From: Takakia lepidozioides
Lineage: Eukaryota; Streptophyta; Takakiopsida; Takakiales; Takakiaceae
DNA: 60,000 bases
NCBI GenBank assembly: GCA_030704615.1
Contig: CM060733.1
Location: 48,424,001 to 48,484,000 of the forward strand
Direction of reading: 5' to 3'
Positions 42,497 through 53,156 of the stretch are shown here, piece by piece. The notes beneath the pieces are model-generated. The model did no database searches. It worked only from the letters and a program-made list of their open reading frames with translations, and was not told the DNA's origin. The translations under genes were made by a program, and so were the position numbers. Numbering within the stretch: position 1 is the first letter of the stretch; the number at the start of each line of letters is the position of its first letter.

Positions 42497-45400
42497 CTAA
42501 AAAACAGGAAACCAGGAACTCGTGAGTTCTGTGATGACTTTCACCCTTCGAGAGTTTAGAGACATACAGGTCCAGAACTGTTTTCTATCAGAGAATTTGG
42601 GTACTCTCACGTACCAGCTGAGCTTGCGTTTTTTTTTCAATTCTGAAGAGGTTGCCGGGAAATGATGACCGTGCCAGTTTCGTTTCCGCTGGTTGATGAA
42701 CCAGTTGTTCACAAACTTCAGTGGCAGCCCTGTCTGTCGGCTGAACCTCTCCTTGTCGTCCTCCTGCAGCTTAGATACAGGCGTACAACAATTATAGCAA
42801 GGTACATACAAATAATCCAACAAAATTATGACTCGTTTTTCATATTGTGATGATCTAGGTCGATGGTAACGTATACAAATGCAAAACAAAGTTACATTAA
42901 ACTATGTACGTTGGATACGTGCGTGCTTACCGTGGGATAAGGCCATTCGATGTGCGCACGCCACCAGGCCTTCAATACCTTCGTGGAGGCTTCCGGCACA
43001 ACCCGTCCCGTGCGCAATATCTCCTCTCGAATTGCAAAGATATTTTGTCTGTATGCCTGCACATGACATGTGAAATTTGTATTACAATTACTTCCAGTGG
43101 CCCACAAGTCTTCTATGCATACATGTGTACTATTAATTTGTACACAATCCATAATATATGGCTGCAGAAATCAGGCACGAGAGGTAACCGTTTAAAAAAC
43201 ATCGAGTTAACATCATGATGTAAATCTTTAGCGTGGTACCCCACAGCTTGCTCCACAGCTTATAAGTTAACATTCTTCAAAGCATCGAAATTGAGCAGTC
43301 TGCAGCTTGTTGGTATACAGACACTGCATGCTGAAAGCTGTTATGGACAGTGATGGAATGATACTCACGAGCTAACTGACTTCATCCTGCAGGTTAAGTA
43401 GGAGGTAGCTTGGCTTTTTTAGCATTCAGGCCTACAGCACAAGCAATGTTCAGACAAGTATGAGGAGCGCTCTATCAGTCAGCAAGTGAAGGCAGAATCA
43501 TGAGTGCTTGCCTCCTTCAGCTCCAATTTGAGTTCCGGACGTACACGTTCCAGGTTTGTACGGTCTGTCTCAGTAGGTTGCAGTGGCCCGAAACCCCCAG
43601 TGTAATCCAAGTTTGGGTCATCTGCACAGCAAACGCACTTGAATCCTTCACCTTCATCAGACCTGGTAGCTCCTGTGCCATAAACCGGGGCTGCTCCTGC
43701 GGAGTTCACGCAGTGTTTTCCAAGGATAAGTAAACTTTCAAGGACAGTTGTAATAAGAACAGCTGAGTAAAATGGCAGATAACTGGATAATATTTGGACC
43801 TCTGTTTCACGTTCATAGTGCACTTCCAAAGTACTATGGATAAGGCCATCGGAATGCAGCTCGGCCACTATACTGTAAGATCCGGTCTAGCTAAGCTAAA
43901 GGAAGCCAATGGCATGAGCTAAATTTTCTCGATTAGGTGTCTCCAATGCGCGGCTACCCTCTCTCGCAGTACGTACTAACTCACACATGGACAGCCCAAG
44001 TTCTCCTTACCAGCCATTGTGTAGAGTTCCTGCTCTGTGTTCCAGCAGAACATCATAGCTTCACTCACAGCCCTGTTAATACGTTGCTGCAGCTGATCCT
44101 TGTAGGCAGTGAGTAGCGTAATGTCGTGGACCTGCAAATCCAAAATCCAAACAAGTGCTTCAATAAAGAACTGATCTTGGAGCAGCACCATTTGCAGCAT
44201 AAAGACAGATGTCAATGTATGCTAACAAGCAAGGATCTGAAATGAAGTTGTCCATTTAGATAGCAGCTCGGCCAAGAAAAGAGTCAGATGCTCTGTACAC
44301 CTGGAATAGGTCACACATGTATAGAGAACTGAACCAATACTTAGGTCCTGAGTATCATGTAATGAGTTGGTATCATAAGTACCATATTATGCCATATACA
44401 CACAAGAAAAGATGACCCCGACCTCAAAACAATCTTAAGCCTGGTCCTCTCGGTACTGGCCCTTTGAGGTGTGGGCTCTATCATATAGTTCATGCCATAC
44501 ATACATATACACATGACTTTGGAGTTCTCAAAGAGAGATCACCGTTGAGCTTTCCAGTAGGTGACTCACTAAAGCCTACTCTATGGAACCTTGGTGACTG
44601 ATCTAGGTACTGCAATCCCATCTTCCAGTTATCAGGGGTTCCTTACCATGAATCGATCAAGCTCAGCCTTCTCTTTTAGGCTGATGTCAAGCTCATCAGG
44701 GTACAGAACACAATACTTATTGGTTGCTTCTTGAGCCTGCGCCAACTGCTTGTCAAGGTATGGGATCAGAGCCACAGGTGTCCCAACCCGAAGACACGCC
44801 ACATGGGCGGCCATCAGGTCTCCATATAAAGGGTGTGCCACAATCTTTGCTTTTTCTTTTGCACTTTCCCATTCCGCTTTTTGCCGAAGCTCATTGTCCT
44901 CGGCAGTCTGCATCAATTTAAATTGCATCCATTTCAGGAAAATGATCAATACATCATTGTAGTACCCCAATACATAGCCTGGGAAATGAGGTGGTTTTTG
45001 AATGGTCAGAAAAACAGGAAGAAACTCTACAACGTTGGAGAATTGAAGACAGCGTTGGCCAGTATCAGCTATCACACTCTCGTATCAGGGCACAATTGTA
45101 AAGAGGATATGACCATCTCAAGCTGGATGTAAAAACATGGTAGTCGTGGTACCTGGCAGTCCGATCTCTGCGGAGTTGCATTCGTTGTGTCCAAAAAGCC
45201 GAAAAACTGCTGCTCCTCAATCATTCTAGCCTGAGGGAAATCCAGTTCAGTAGCAATTAGACTCGAATGGTGACCTGAGCACTAGAAATACTAGATCTGC
45301 AGCATAAGACAAGGTTCAGAACTAAAAACACAACTTGGAGGATTTTAGTGGTGAGCACTACCTGCTCGAATCTCTTTTGCTTTGAATGATTCTCTCTGTC

Positions 45401-45850
45401 CATTAGGTCAATAAAGTTCAGCTCTCTGCCTGCTCCATCCTGACAGAGATCCACCTCAGTGGTAATATGGTGGGGCCTGCTGAAGGCAGACACTGTTGGA
45501 TTATCACCAATCCCACATCGGATTTTCGGAGGGTCCAATATGGCACCCTGCAGAGTTGACTGCCAACGTGCATCGATCTGTTTCGCATTATAACCTTGTG
45601 GAGTACTGGACTCGCCAGGAGGCTCTGTCACCTTCTCTTTGCCTTTACTTTCATTGCGCAGCTTTCGCATTCCAATTTCAATATCAGAAAATTTCGGCCA
45701 GTCGTCTGGCATTTGAGTGTCGTAAATTAAGCTCTCCGTGGGATCCGGCCTGGTGAGGGAATCTTGTCTTTGAGAAACCCTAGAACTGTTCCAACGGTGA
45801 AATTGTTGTAACCTGGGAACATCAATGTCTGAGTGCATGTTGAATGCCAT
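42497..45850 (-). CDS. class II KNOX TALE homeodomain protein
   Basis: Seven exons: 45362-45850, 45153-45230, 44647-44907, 44011-44131, 43512-43696, 42931-43056 and 42497-42763. All phases agree and give 508 aa. Residues 1-189 are a variable N-terminus. KNOX1 lies in exon 3 ([37 protein letters not shown]). KNOX2 is exon 4 ([25 protein letters not shown]). The ELK motif ends exon 5 ([14 protein letters not shown]). The homeodomain spans exons 6-7, with the TALE loop WPYPT and the recognition helix [13 protein letters not shown]. Such proteins pair with BELL partners and regulate transcription of differentiation genes. The homeodomain is diverged: helix 1 reads [16 protein letters not shown], two residues shorter than usual and without the KRRAGK cluster. 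The intron after exon 5 has a GC donor. No stops occur, so the gene looks functional. Confidence 0.92.
43506..43511 (-). other. GC splice donor of KNOX intron 5
   Basis: The exon ends AAGGAG and the intron starts GCAAGC. No GT donor nearby keeps the frame, whereas this site joins LELKE to AYRQN exactly as in other KNOX ELK-homeodomain junctions. The acceptor is TGTGCAG. Confidence 0.8.
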
Positions 45851-47880
45851 CGCTTTTGCTGGCTCCTTAGTGAGGCTTCAAAGTCTGACCTGAAGGAAGG
45901 CACTTCACCTAAATAAATACACATGATCAAAATGGCACTGATGAAGGTCTTACACATCTGAGGCTTGAGTCCATTCTAAGTTCCAAGGGCCAAACATGAG
46001 CAGGATACATTACTCTAGGAAAAATGGCACTTGAATTCAGCTGGAAACAGCTCTCCTTCTGTTTGCAGCACCCTCATGTAAATCCTTCCCCTTGAGGAAA
46101 TGTCTGAAGCTGTGATGGGAACACCTAAAACCGATATTAATCACAATCCAGAATCTTACAGATAATCCTGGTTCAAATGTAAGTCAAGAAGAGCTTTCTA
46201 GGGAGCTACATTAGATATGTAAGTACTGTCATTTACTCGGAACCTCTGGTATTGATAAATCACATGGATGCCCCCCCCACCCTTCTTTGGCTCAGATCTA
46301 CTTCCAGAACAGTGTCCCTTCTGCACAAATACTAGAACAACCCAGAGGTTCACTTGAGCGTAGAATATATGTACCTCTGAAAGGATGAGACACGTACGTA
46401 TGATCCTGCAAACACTAGAGGAAACAATACACTATTCGACAGGAATGCTCTGTTAGAGGCTTCTCCTGCTCTGAAACCATCTGGAAACCACCTCTGATCT
46501 AAGTGAATATGGTCAATGTCCACATGCAATGGGCATTATTTAGGTAGGTAAGCAAGACCACGGTGGTACATAAGTGAAACACAAGTGAAACTACGGCAAC
46601 AATATGCATTGTAGGTTGGAGCTTCTATAGGTAACATCTTATGCACTCTTTGAAAGAATAGCTACAAAAGGTCATAGCCACAGAGATCAGCTGATGCATC
46701 ATGGGTGTAAGAAGGAAAGTTTCAGAAAATTCCCGACATCATATTAAATCCAAAGCATTCGATAACTGCAGCAAGACCACCAACCAATACTGGGCAGGTC
46801 TGTGGAAAGCTGCATCTGTAGGTGGACCTCAGTAATCCATACGTAATACTTACGGCAATAGGTTCGGCTGCAGTTTGATCCCTGACGCAGTTTGATTTAG
46901 ATCCAAGAAAAACGTCAATCACAATAGATGAGCAGCTTAGAGCAATGAGACTGAGATTTCCACTTCTCTGCTCACAAGACGAAACGAGAGATCAGCTTTG
47001 TATGATTTAGGTCCAAGAGAAATAACACCACAGAAAATAGATCAGCTTAGAGAAATGAGACTACGAAGCTTGAGATCTCCACATCTATGCTCACAAAAGG
47101 AAACGAGAGGGAAATGAGAGATCAGCATAGTCGAACGCAGTTGATGAGGTCATCGATGCAAAAGGATGTCCAACCTTTGTAAGCATATCATGCAAAGAGA
47201 ATCCGGAAGGCAAAAGAACGCTGGTTGAGCAGAAAATTGAGATAGCTGTGCGAGCCCCCAGTACAGCAGCGGTGATGAGCTTTGCGGATTGCACACAAGA
47301 AAGAAGGATGGCGACGAGAGGCAGGCGGCGGGAAGAAGGCTGCGAAGCGTCCCGCGCTTGTCACTGCGATGTGACATTTTCACGCGTGCAAACAAATGTC
47401 GGGCCTTTCGCGATTCGCATTGGGCAGGCATCTGCTCCGCATCAATTACCCCCCGTACCCCCCTCCACACTTTTCAAACTCTCCGTTTTTATTCTCTGAA
47501 TGATTCTTTTGTCCGGGGTAAGGACTCCCGGGTCTTGATAGTTAGGGTTTGTGCAACAAATCCAAGTCCTTTGCTGCACTCTAACTCGTCCCCACTGTGG
47601 CTTTTCTTGCTGGAGTGACACTTTTTTCTTAAGAGAAAAAGGTGGATACCCGGGAGCCATGGCCCCTTGATTATAGTTAGAGGAGAAAATAACAAATAAC
47701 CTCTTTCATAGCAACCTTGCCATGAGGCGATGAGCACAAGGGACACCGCCCAAGGGGAGGGGGGAGAAGATTATAACAAACCCTACAAGGTGACAGGATT
47801 TGAACCCAGAATCACCTGGGTGGCACTCAGTGCTCTATCCAACTGGTGATGATTGTACTTAAAACTTAAGCTTAATTCCA
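45851..47880 (-). promoter_or_regulatory. KNOX upstream region (duplicate B)
   Basis: No independent gene is visible. It matches the upstream part of duplicate A over about 2 kb and holds the empty Copia-1 target (46175-46179). The open stretch at about 47180-47300 on the plus strand (TLVEQKIE, STAAVMSFADCTQE) is shared with the inverted block at 7060-7425. It should include the KNOX promoter and 5' UTR, but no TATA box or start site can be fixed. Confidence 0.6.
47700..47850 (-). mobile_element. tRNA-derived SINE, copy B
   Basis: The minus strand has CAGTTGGATAGAGCACTGAG (A-box side) and TGGGTTCAAATCCTGTCACC (B box GGTTCAAATCC). It is orthologous in place to the SINE at 8080-8262. Confidence 0.65.
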
Positions 47881-49524
47881 TCATGATTGCTTTCAACTTT
47901 TACTTAAATACCCTTTATTGGATGTTCTTGTCAAGTCTTGTACTGAACAAGTTGCTACTTTTTCGTTTTTTTCTCATATTTACTATTGATATGAAATTCA
48001 TAATCTGGTAGCAGCTTTCCAAAGCGTAAGTTATCTCTCATTCGTTTGTCGACTTGTCTTTGATTTATGTGACCCTAAGTCACATGTACGCGGCAGTTAG
48101 GTGCAATAAGATGGGGTTTTGGGTCCAACAAAATTGAGATTCGAAAAAGTTTTGAGATTCAGAAGGTGACTAGTAATGATTTCAACTCAACATCCCGGGA
48201 TAAATAGTCAGGAAATTACATCTTAATTCCAACCATACAATGAAAGGAATTTTATTTATTTATTTTTGGAATTCAATTGATGTAAATCTAAGAACTAGGC
48301 TCCAAAGGCTTACCTTTCAAGCAGGGACTACATTAATCATAAGAACTAGTTTTCTAATCACATATGGAAGACCAAAAAGCATGACCTCTTAGTATAGAGC
48401 ACCCTGCAATGTTCAGGCTTTGAACCCAAGATCACCAGTCCCTGTAATACCATCCGGGTTTGAACCTTGCACCAGCATTGGGCGGTTACTGGCTCCCCCG
48501 GTTAACCAGCAGAACAGTTCCGGTTTCGGTTATGAGGAACCAGTCAGGAACCGGCCTTGCAAAAGCAGAACCGGCCAGCAGGGATCACGGCAGAACCTGA
48601 ACCGCAGGATCTGGGATCACACGTGTGATAACCAGGACATGCGCTCTCAAGGCTCCTATTGGGGTTCTTGGATATCCCCTAAAAAGTAGGCTAAAACTTG
48701 GTGGGCGCTTTGCATAACATGGCCGCACAAGCTCCATGACATCCTGGGTTCAACCCTTCAGAGTCCTGGGTTTATTAACCAAATTGTTTGCACATATTAA
48801 GATAATTCATGTATGTTTGTAGTTTCAAACTACAGCGCCCTCAGCCCTGGCTTCCAAGACAGGACTGTGCCATTACACAAAGAGTTTATGGACTGTAGTA
48901 CATTCTTTAAATTATTTTATTTTATTTTATTTTATTTTTGGCTTTTTGGGGAAAGGGATTGGTAAAACCAATTAAATTCAAGACATGTGTAGTTACCGTA
49001 TTCCATCCATATTTATAGATGAAATATGTAAACAGGATGTAGTTCATACCTTGTAGTTGGTGCATGCAGTGTCGGATCGATTAATGGAGGGGAATTTGGG
49101 ACTTTGTTCAGCTGAGCTGTTCTATTAATTAATACGGCTATGGTTCATGTTCATGTCTTTTTTTTTGGGCCCTGCACGAGCAGAGTCCACTAGAGTAGGT
49201 GCTACTTAGTAAAAAATAAGTAGCGAACTTACACAAGCAGATGGCATATTCTATATATTCCTTAAAATCCTAAGAATATGCCATAGCGAAACCAAACTGC
49301 GCTCACGCGAAAAAAAAATGCGAAATTATTGTGAAAATTGTACTCATGCGACAAAACCTACGAAACTAATTGTCTAAAGTTGACCTCACGTGACTACAAA
49401 ACAACCACAAATACTTATGCCAAAACTCAAAGGTCAGCAAACTTAAACAATGTGGCATTAAACACCCAATATATGAATTTTTACAAACATATGTGTAGAA
49501 CATCCCCAATAACCACCCAAAAAT
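47881..49524. other. intergenic, no gene
   Basis: A cluster of CCGGTT/AACCGG motifs at 48495-48605 and a TTTTA repeat at 48915-48940 are the only structures seen. Confidence 0.5.
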
Positions 49525-50081
49525 GGCTCTCATTTTTGAATAATTGGGAGTTTAAGGCTCACGTGTGAGCCAGGCAGCACCGCCCATGCACGGATGTTGG
49601 GCACCCTCGCGGGTCCGGGTATGCTCAAGTTTGGTATGCTGAGGTCTGTTGGCAAGTCGGGTCTGCTCGCGGGCGTGAATGGTCTGCTCGTCGCGCCGCC
49701 CGCCCGCGGGACATAGGATTTTTTGCGGGAAAACTCGCCCATCAAAAAAGAGGGTCATTAATCCAAATGCAATGCCAACCAAAACCATCATTAATGCACA
49801 GCCAAAGTTGAACCCATAACCTCATAAGTACCACTCCATACATCCAACCACCACACTACCAACTACTTCCTATTAACCTAACATTTTTTTTGTGTGTTAA
49901 CCTAGAAAACAGCCGCAGTCAGCCCCAATGCCACCTAGGGTCACCCTACCTGACGGCAGACCCAACAGGTCCGGGTCATGGGACGCGACGGGGTCACCCA
50001 GGGGCGCCCGAGGTCCGTGCATGGCCCGTTGCCTCGCTCACAAGTGAGCCTTAAACTCCCAAATATTCAACAATGAGAAGC
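49525..50081. mobile_element. Mutator-like MITE
   Basis: 557 bp with long terminal inverted repeats of roughly 90 bp (GGCTCTCATTTTTGAATAAT left, the complement of GCTTCTCATTGTTGAATATT right). Both continue through TTGGGAGTTTAAGGCTCAC. A perfect 9-bp target duplication CCCAAAAAT flanks it (49516-49524 and 50082-50090). The interior is GC-rich and carries no transposase. Nine-base duplications with long repeats point to the Mutator superfamily. Confidence 0.85.
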
Positions 50082-50090
50082 CCCAAAAAT

Positions 50091-51023
50091 TGGGTTTTTG
50101 CCATCGAAATTGGGATTTTTTCTTTTTTTTTCTTTTTAGGTTTATTCTCTTCAAACTCCTTCTATATGTTTAAACTTATATTTACACGCAGAAAGACCCC
50201 ATGTCCGTCTATTATATGTATTTCCCCTGGCATACATATCACCCCATAACCATGGATCCTGCTTATGCGGTTTTTTTTTCCTCGACACGCCGTTTCTGCT
50301 CATGCCATACCAATCCCCCTAAGAGGCAAGGGTTTAGAGCATCCTTTCATGTGGGAAGAGCCCGGCCCGCAAAAGAAATTTGCCTAGCCCCTAGAGAAAA
50401 TATCCGGGTCCCTCAAGCCTCATGCAGAGCTTGGCGGCCGGGTGCTCATTTTGGATTTTAGCGTCACATGGTAGATGGTATCACCTGGTAAGCAGTTGAA
50501 CAGAAGTATCTCGAGCTCTACATCTTCAAACCGTCTATAGGTACAACCGGCACATGCATGTAAGTGGACACTGCGGTACTCATCTGCGGAGCTCCCATTT
50601 TATCAAGGTGTGCTACAAATGCCTAGGTTGACGACCGGCCCTGCCACCCCATTCATGGAAGGCCACTCTTATTTACCTAGAGGGGGCGACCCAGACTAGG
50701 ACCTTTTTAAAAGGTTGCCCAACACATGTCATCTCTGCTTACCCCAATTTAGCGCCTGAACCATCCTCCATTTAATAGTTGTCGCCTTCCCACATTCTTT
50801 TATTTGGACCCCCTTACAAAGGGGTTATTTCTTCAAACCCTTGTGTAGCTTACTATATATACCCATTTTTAGTTCCTGGACCATCTTCTAGTGGACAGGG
50901 CCCATGCAAACTTGGGGGGCTCAGGTGTTACATTACGGCATGAGACAAGCTTGAAGGCAGGGATTCCATTTGTTTGAGTATTTTTGTTTTTAATGATAGC
51001 TAATAATATCTGTCAATTTTAGT
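50091..51023. other. intergenic, no gene
   Basis: No coding or repeat structure recognised. Confidence 0.5.
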
Positions 51024-51027
51024 TTAA

Positions 51028-51830
51028 CCCCTAATGGACGAGGCGACCTGAATTGGGTTGCCGGAAAATTTTGAATGGATGAAAATCATCGAGATGATCT
51101 CGGATGAAATCGAGCCTTGAATGAAAAATGTAGGAAATTTAATTCTACGCCCCCCTGTGTTGATGGCACCCTAAAAACCCTACAGGACAGCCGACAAGGA
51201 TGTTTTTGGAAACGGTGGGGGTACCCAAAAATCACGGGTTTGGGACCCTCCAGCAGGGTTGACTTTACCACGTGGCAGGCAGATGGGGCTGGGTCTCGGC
51301 ATGTGTCGGCGACGGATATCAGCGGGGCTCCACAAAAAGCGAGCAGACATAAAATAGCCCCCATGAGTTCATGGGTTTTCATGACGTGGCCCCTTTTTTA
51401 GGCCGGAATTATCTACCGGCTCAAGCAATACTTTGCCTCAGCTGGGATTCAAGTAGGAATTAATATCTCTACCTGCATTTTGGTTAGAAATCAGAAATTA
51501 TTTTTGGAGGTATAGGAAATCATTCAAGGAACAATTCCACAGTTGGAATTGTGGTTCCAATGCCAATTTGGACCCCTATGGCTGAATTACAGGTCAATTG
51601 AGGTAAATGGTGCTTTTTGACCCCACTGTTTTCCCATACAAAGCAACCCTATGCAGATTTTGGAATTGTGCTTTGCAAATTTGGGGCAAGATGCTTTAGG
51701 TGCCTGTGAATTGGAATGTCGTTGGGGTCTTGCAAGGAAAAAATATTTTTTCGGACCAACAGCCTGGTCAAACAAATTCTTCCCTCTAAAATTGGAGTGG
51801 CCCACCAAAAACAGCCTCGTCCATTAGGGG
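51028..51830. mobile_element. inverted-repeat element flanked by TTAA
   Basis: The end CCCCTAATGGACGAGGC at 51028 is repeated as its complement GCCTCGTCCATTAGGGG ending at 51830 (17 bp perfect). TTAA flanks each end (51024-51027 and 51831-51834). TTAA duplication is the piggyBac hallmark, but since TTAA is a palindrome it could equally be part of the repeat, or a TTA/TAA duplication of the Harbinger type. No transposase is seen. Confidence 0.6.
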
Positions 51831-51834
51831 TTAA

Positions 51835-53156
51835 ATATAAAGGCTGCTGTGCAAATCAAGGTTCACCCACAGATAAAATATCATTAACATATATATATAT
51901 ATATATATATATGTAATCCGACCTAACTGGGAATCAGCAGCTCACAAACCGCCCATGATGTTTACAAGTTGGGACTGGAACTAGACAAGAACTAACTCAC
52001 TTACAAAACACCGGAATTGGATTTGGAACAGTCTCTTGAAACAATTGTCTAAACAGAACCAAAGGTTCCTTCACAAATGCAAGAACCACCTTACACTGGT
52101 TTGAACGTTTGAACCCAGGTCAACCATTTACAACTTGTGAACTGGAGTTTGTGAGATGAAAGGGTCTGTGCATTTTGTGGACAAAACAATGAAGGTGCTC
52201 CCATTCCTCGCAGCCACCATGGTAAGCCTCTATTTCTATCACAATTGGCATACTGCACATCTTACACAGTAGGTCTACAGACAGTGGGTATGTGCCATCT
52301 TTCCTTCAACACTTTAGATAGGTCAAACAGAGTTAGTTTCTTAAGCTTGGGCTACACCTGTCTATCACCTTCAATAGCATACATATCATCAAACTGCAGA
52401 ACTTCAAGTTAAGCAAATCTGCATATGTATCTAGTAACACCTGAGTCCTATACAGACAGGATGCAACTTCAGTCTGTACCGATGAAGAGACAGGAGAGCT
52501 TACCAAGGCAGGACAGCATGTTAATAACACCAGAAACTTCAATGCACTGCCAAACACCAACACTCTGTGCCGCTGAAGGACCACCTAAGGGCCGGGTCCT
52601 TCTTAGTCACAGATGGTTTTATTTACTTTCAATCTTGCAACAAAGGACCGTAAGGATCGTATCATACACACACAGCACTGGAGTGAGTTTGAGAATGTAT
52701 GGCTTAATACATTAATACATTAAGCCAAAGAAGCTTCAATCCAAAACCTAATCCCATATCTACCCTTGAGCTACCTAGTCAAAACTTTCTGCGTCCAAGG
52801 ATATCTTGAAAAAACGGAGACCCAGGCACAGCTGTCACTACCTGCAGACTAACAGAGAGGTGAGTGGCTTGTGTTGAGGAGGCAACATTGAATTGAGCAA
52901 CTCCAGTGGATGAGAACAGAGACCTGATTCCAGAGTCTGCCATATCTGACTCTGTAGCAGAAAAGTGTGTACTAAAGGCCACAAGCTAACAATTTCCACC
53001 ACCAGATGTCATTGAAGAAGATCAACCCACTTGAACACGGGTATAACTTCGTAACAAGTAGTTACTTTCTAGTCTTTGTGAAGCACCCGACACAAAATCA
53101 GCTTTGTCAACCCAAGATGTAACTAGAGCTTGTTGACGATGGCTTCCAGATTGGAG
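51835..53156. other. eRF1 downstream region, no gene
   Basis: A (TA)n run lies at 51889-51913. The part nearest 53156 should be eRF1 3' UTR. Confidence 0.5.

Noticed and set aside
48410-48500. tRNA gene near 48.4 kb
   Set aside because: GGTTTGAACC-like B-box motifs are present, but no cloverleaf can be formed and no A box stands at the right distance.
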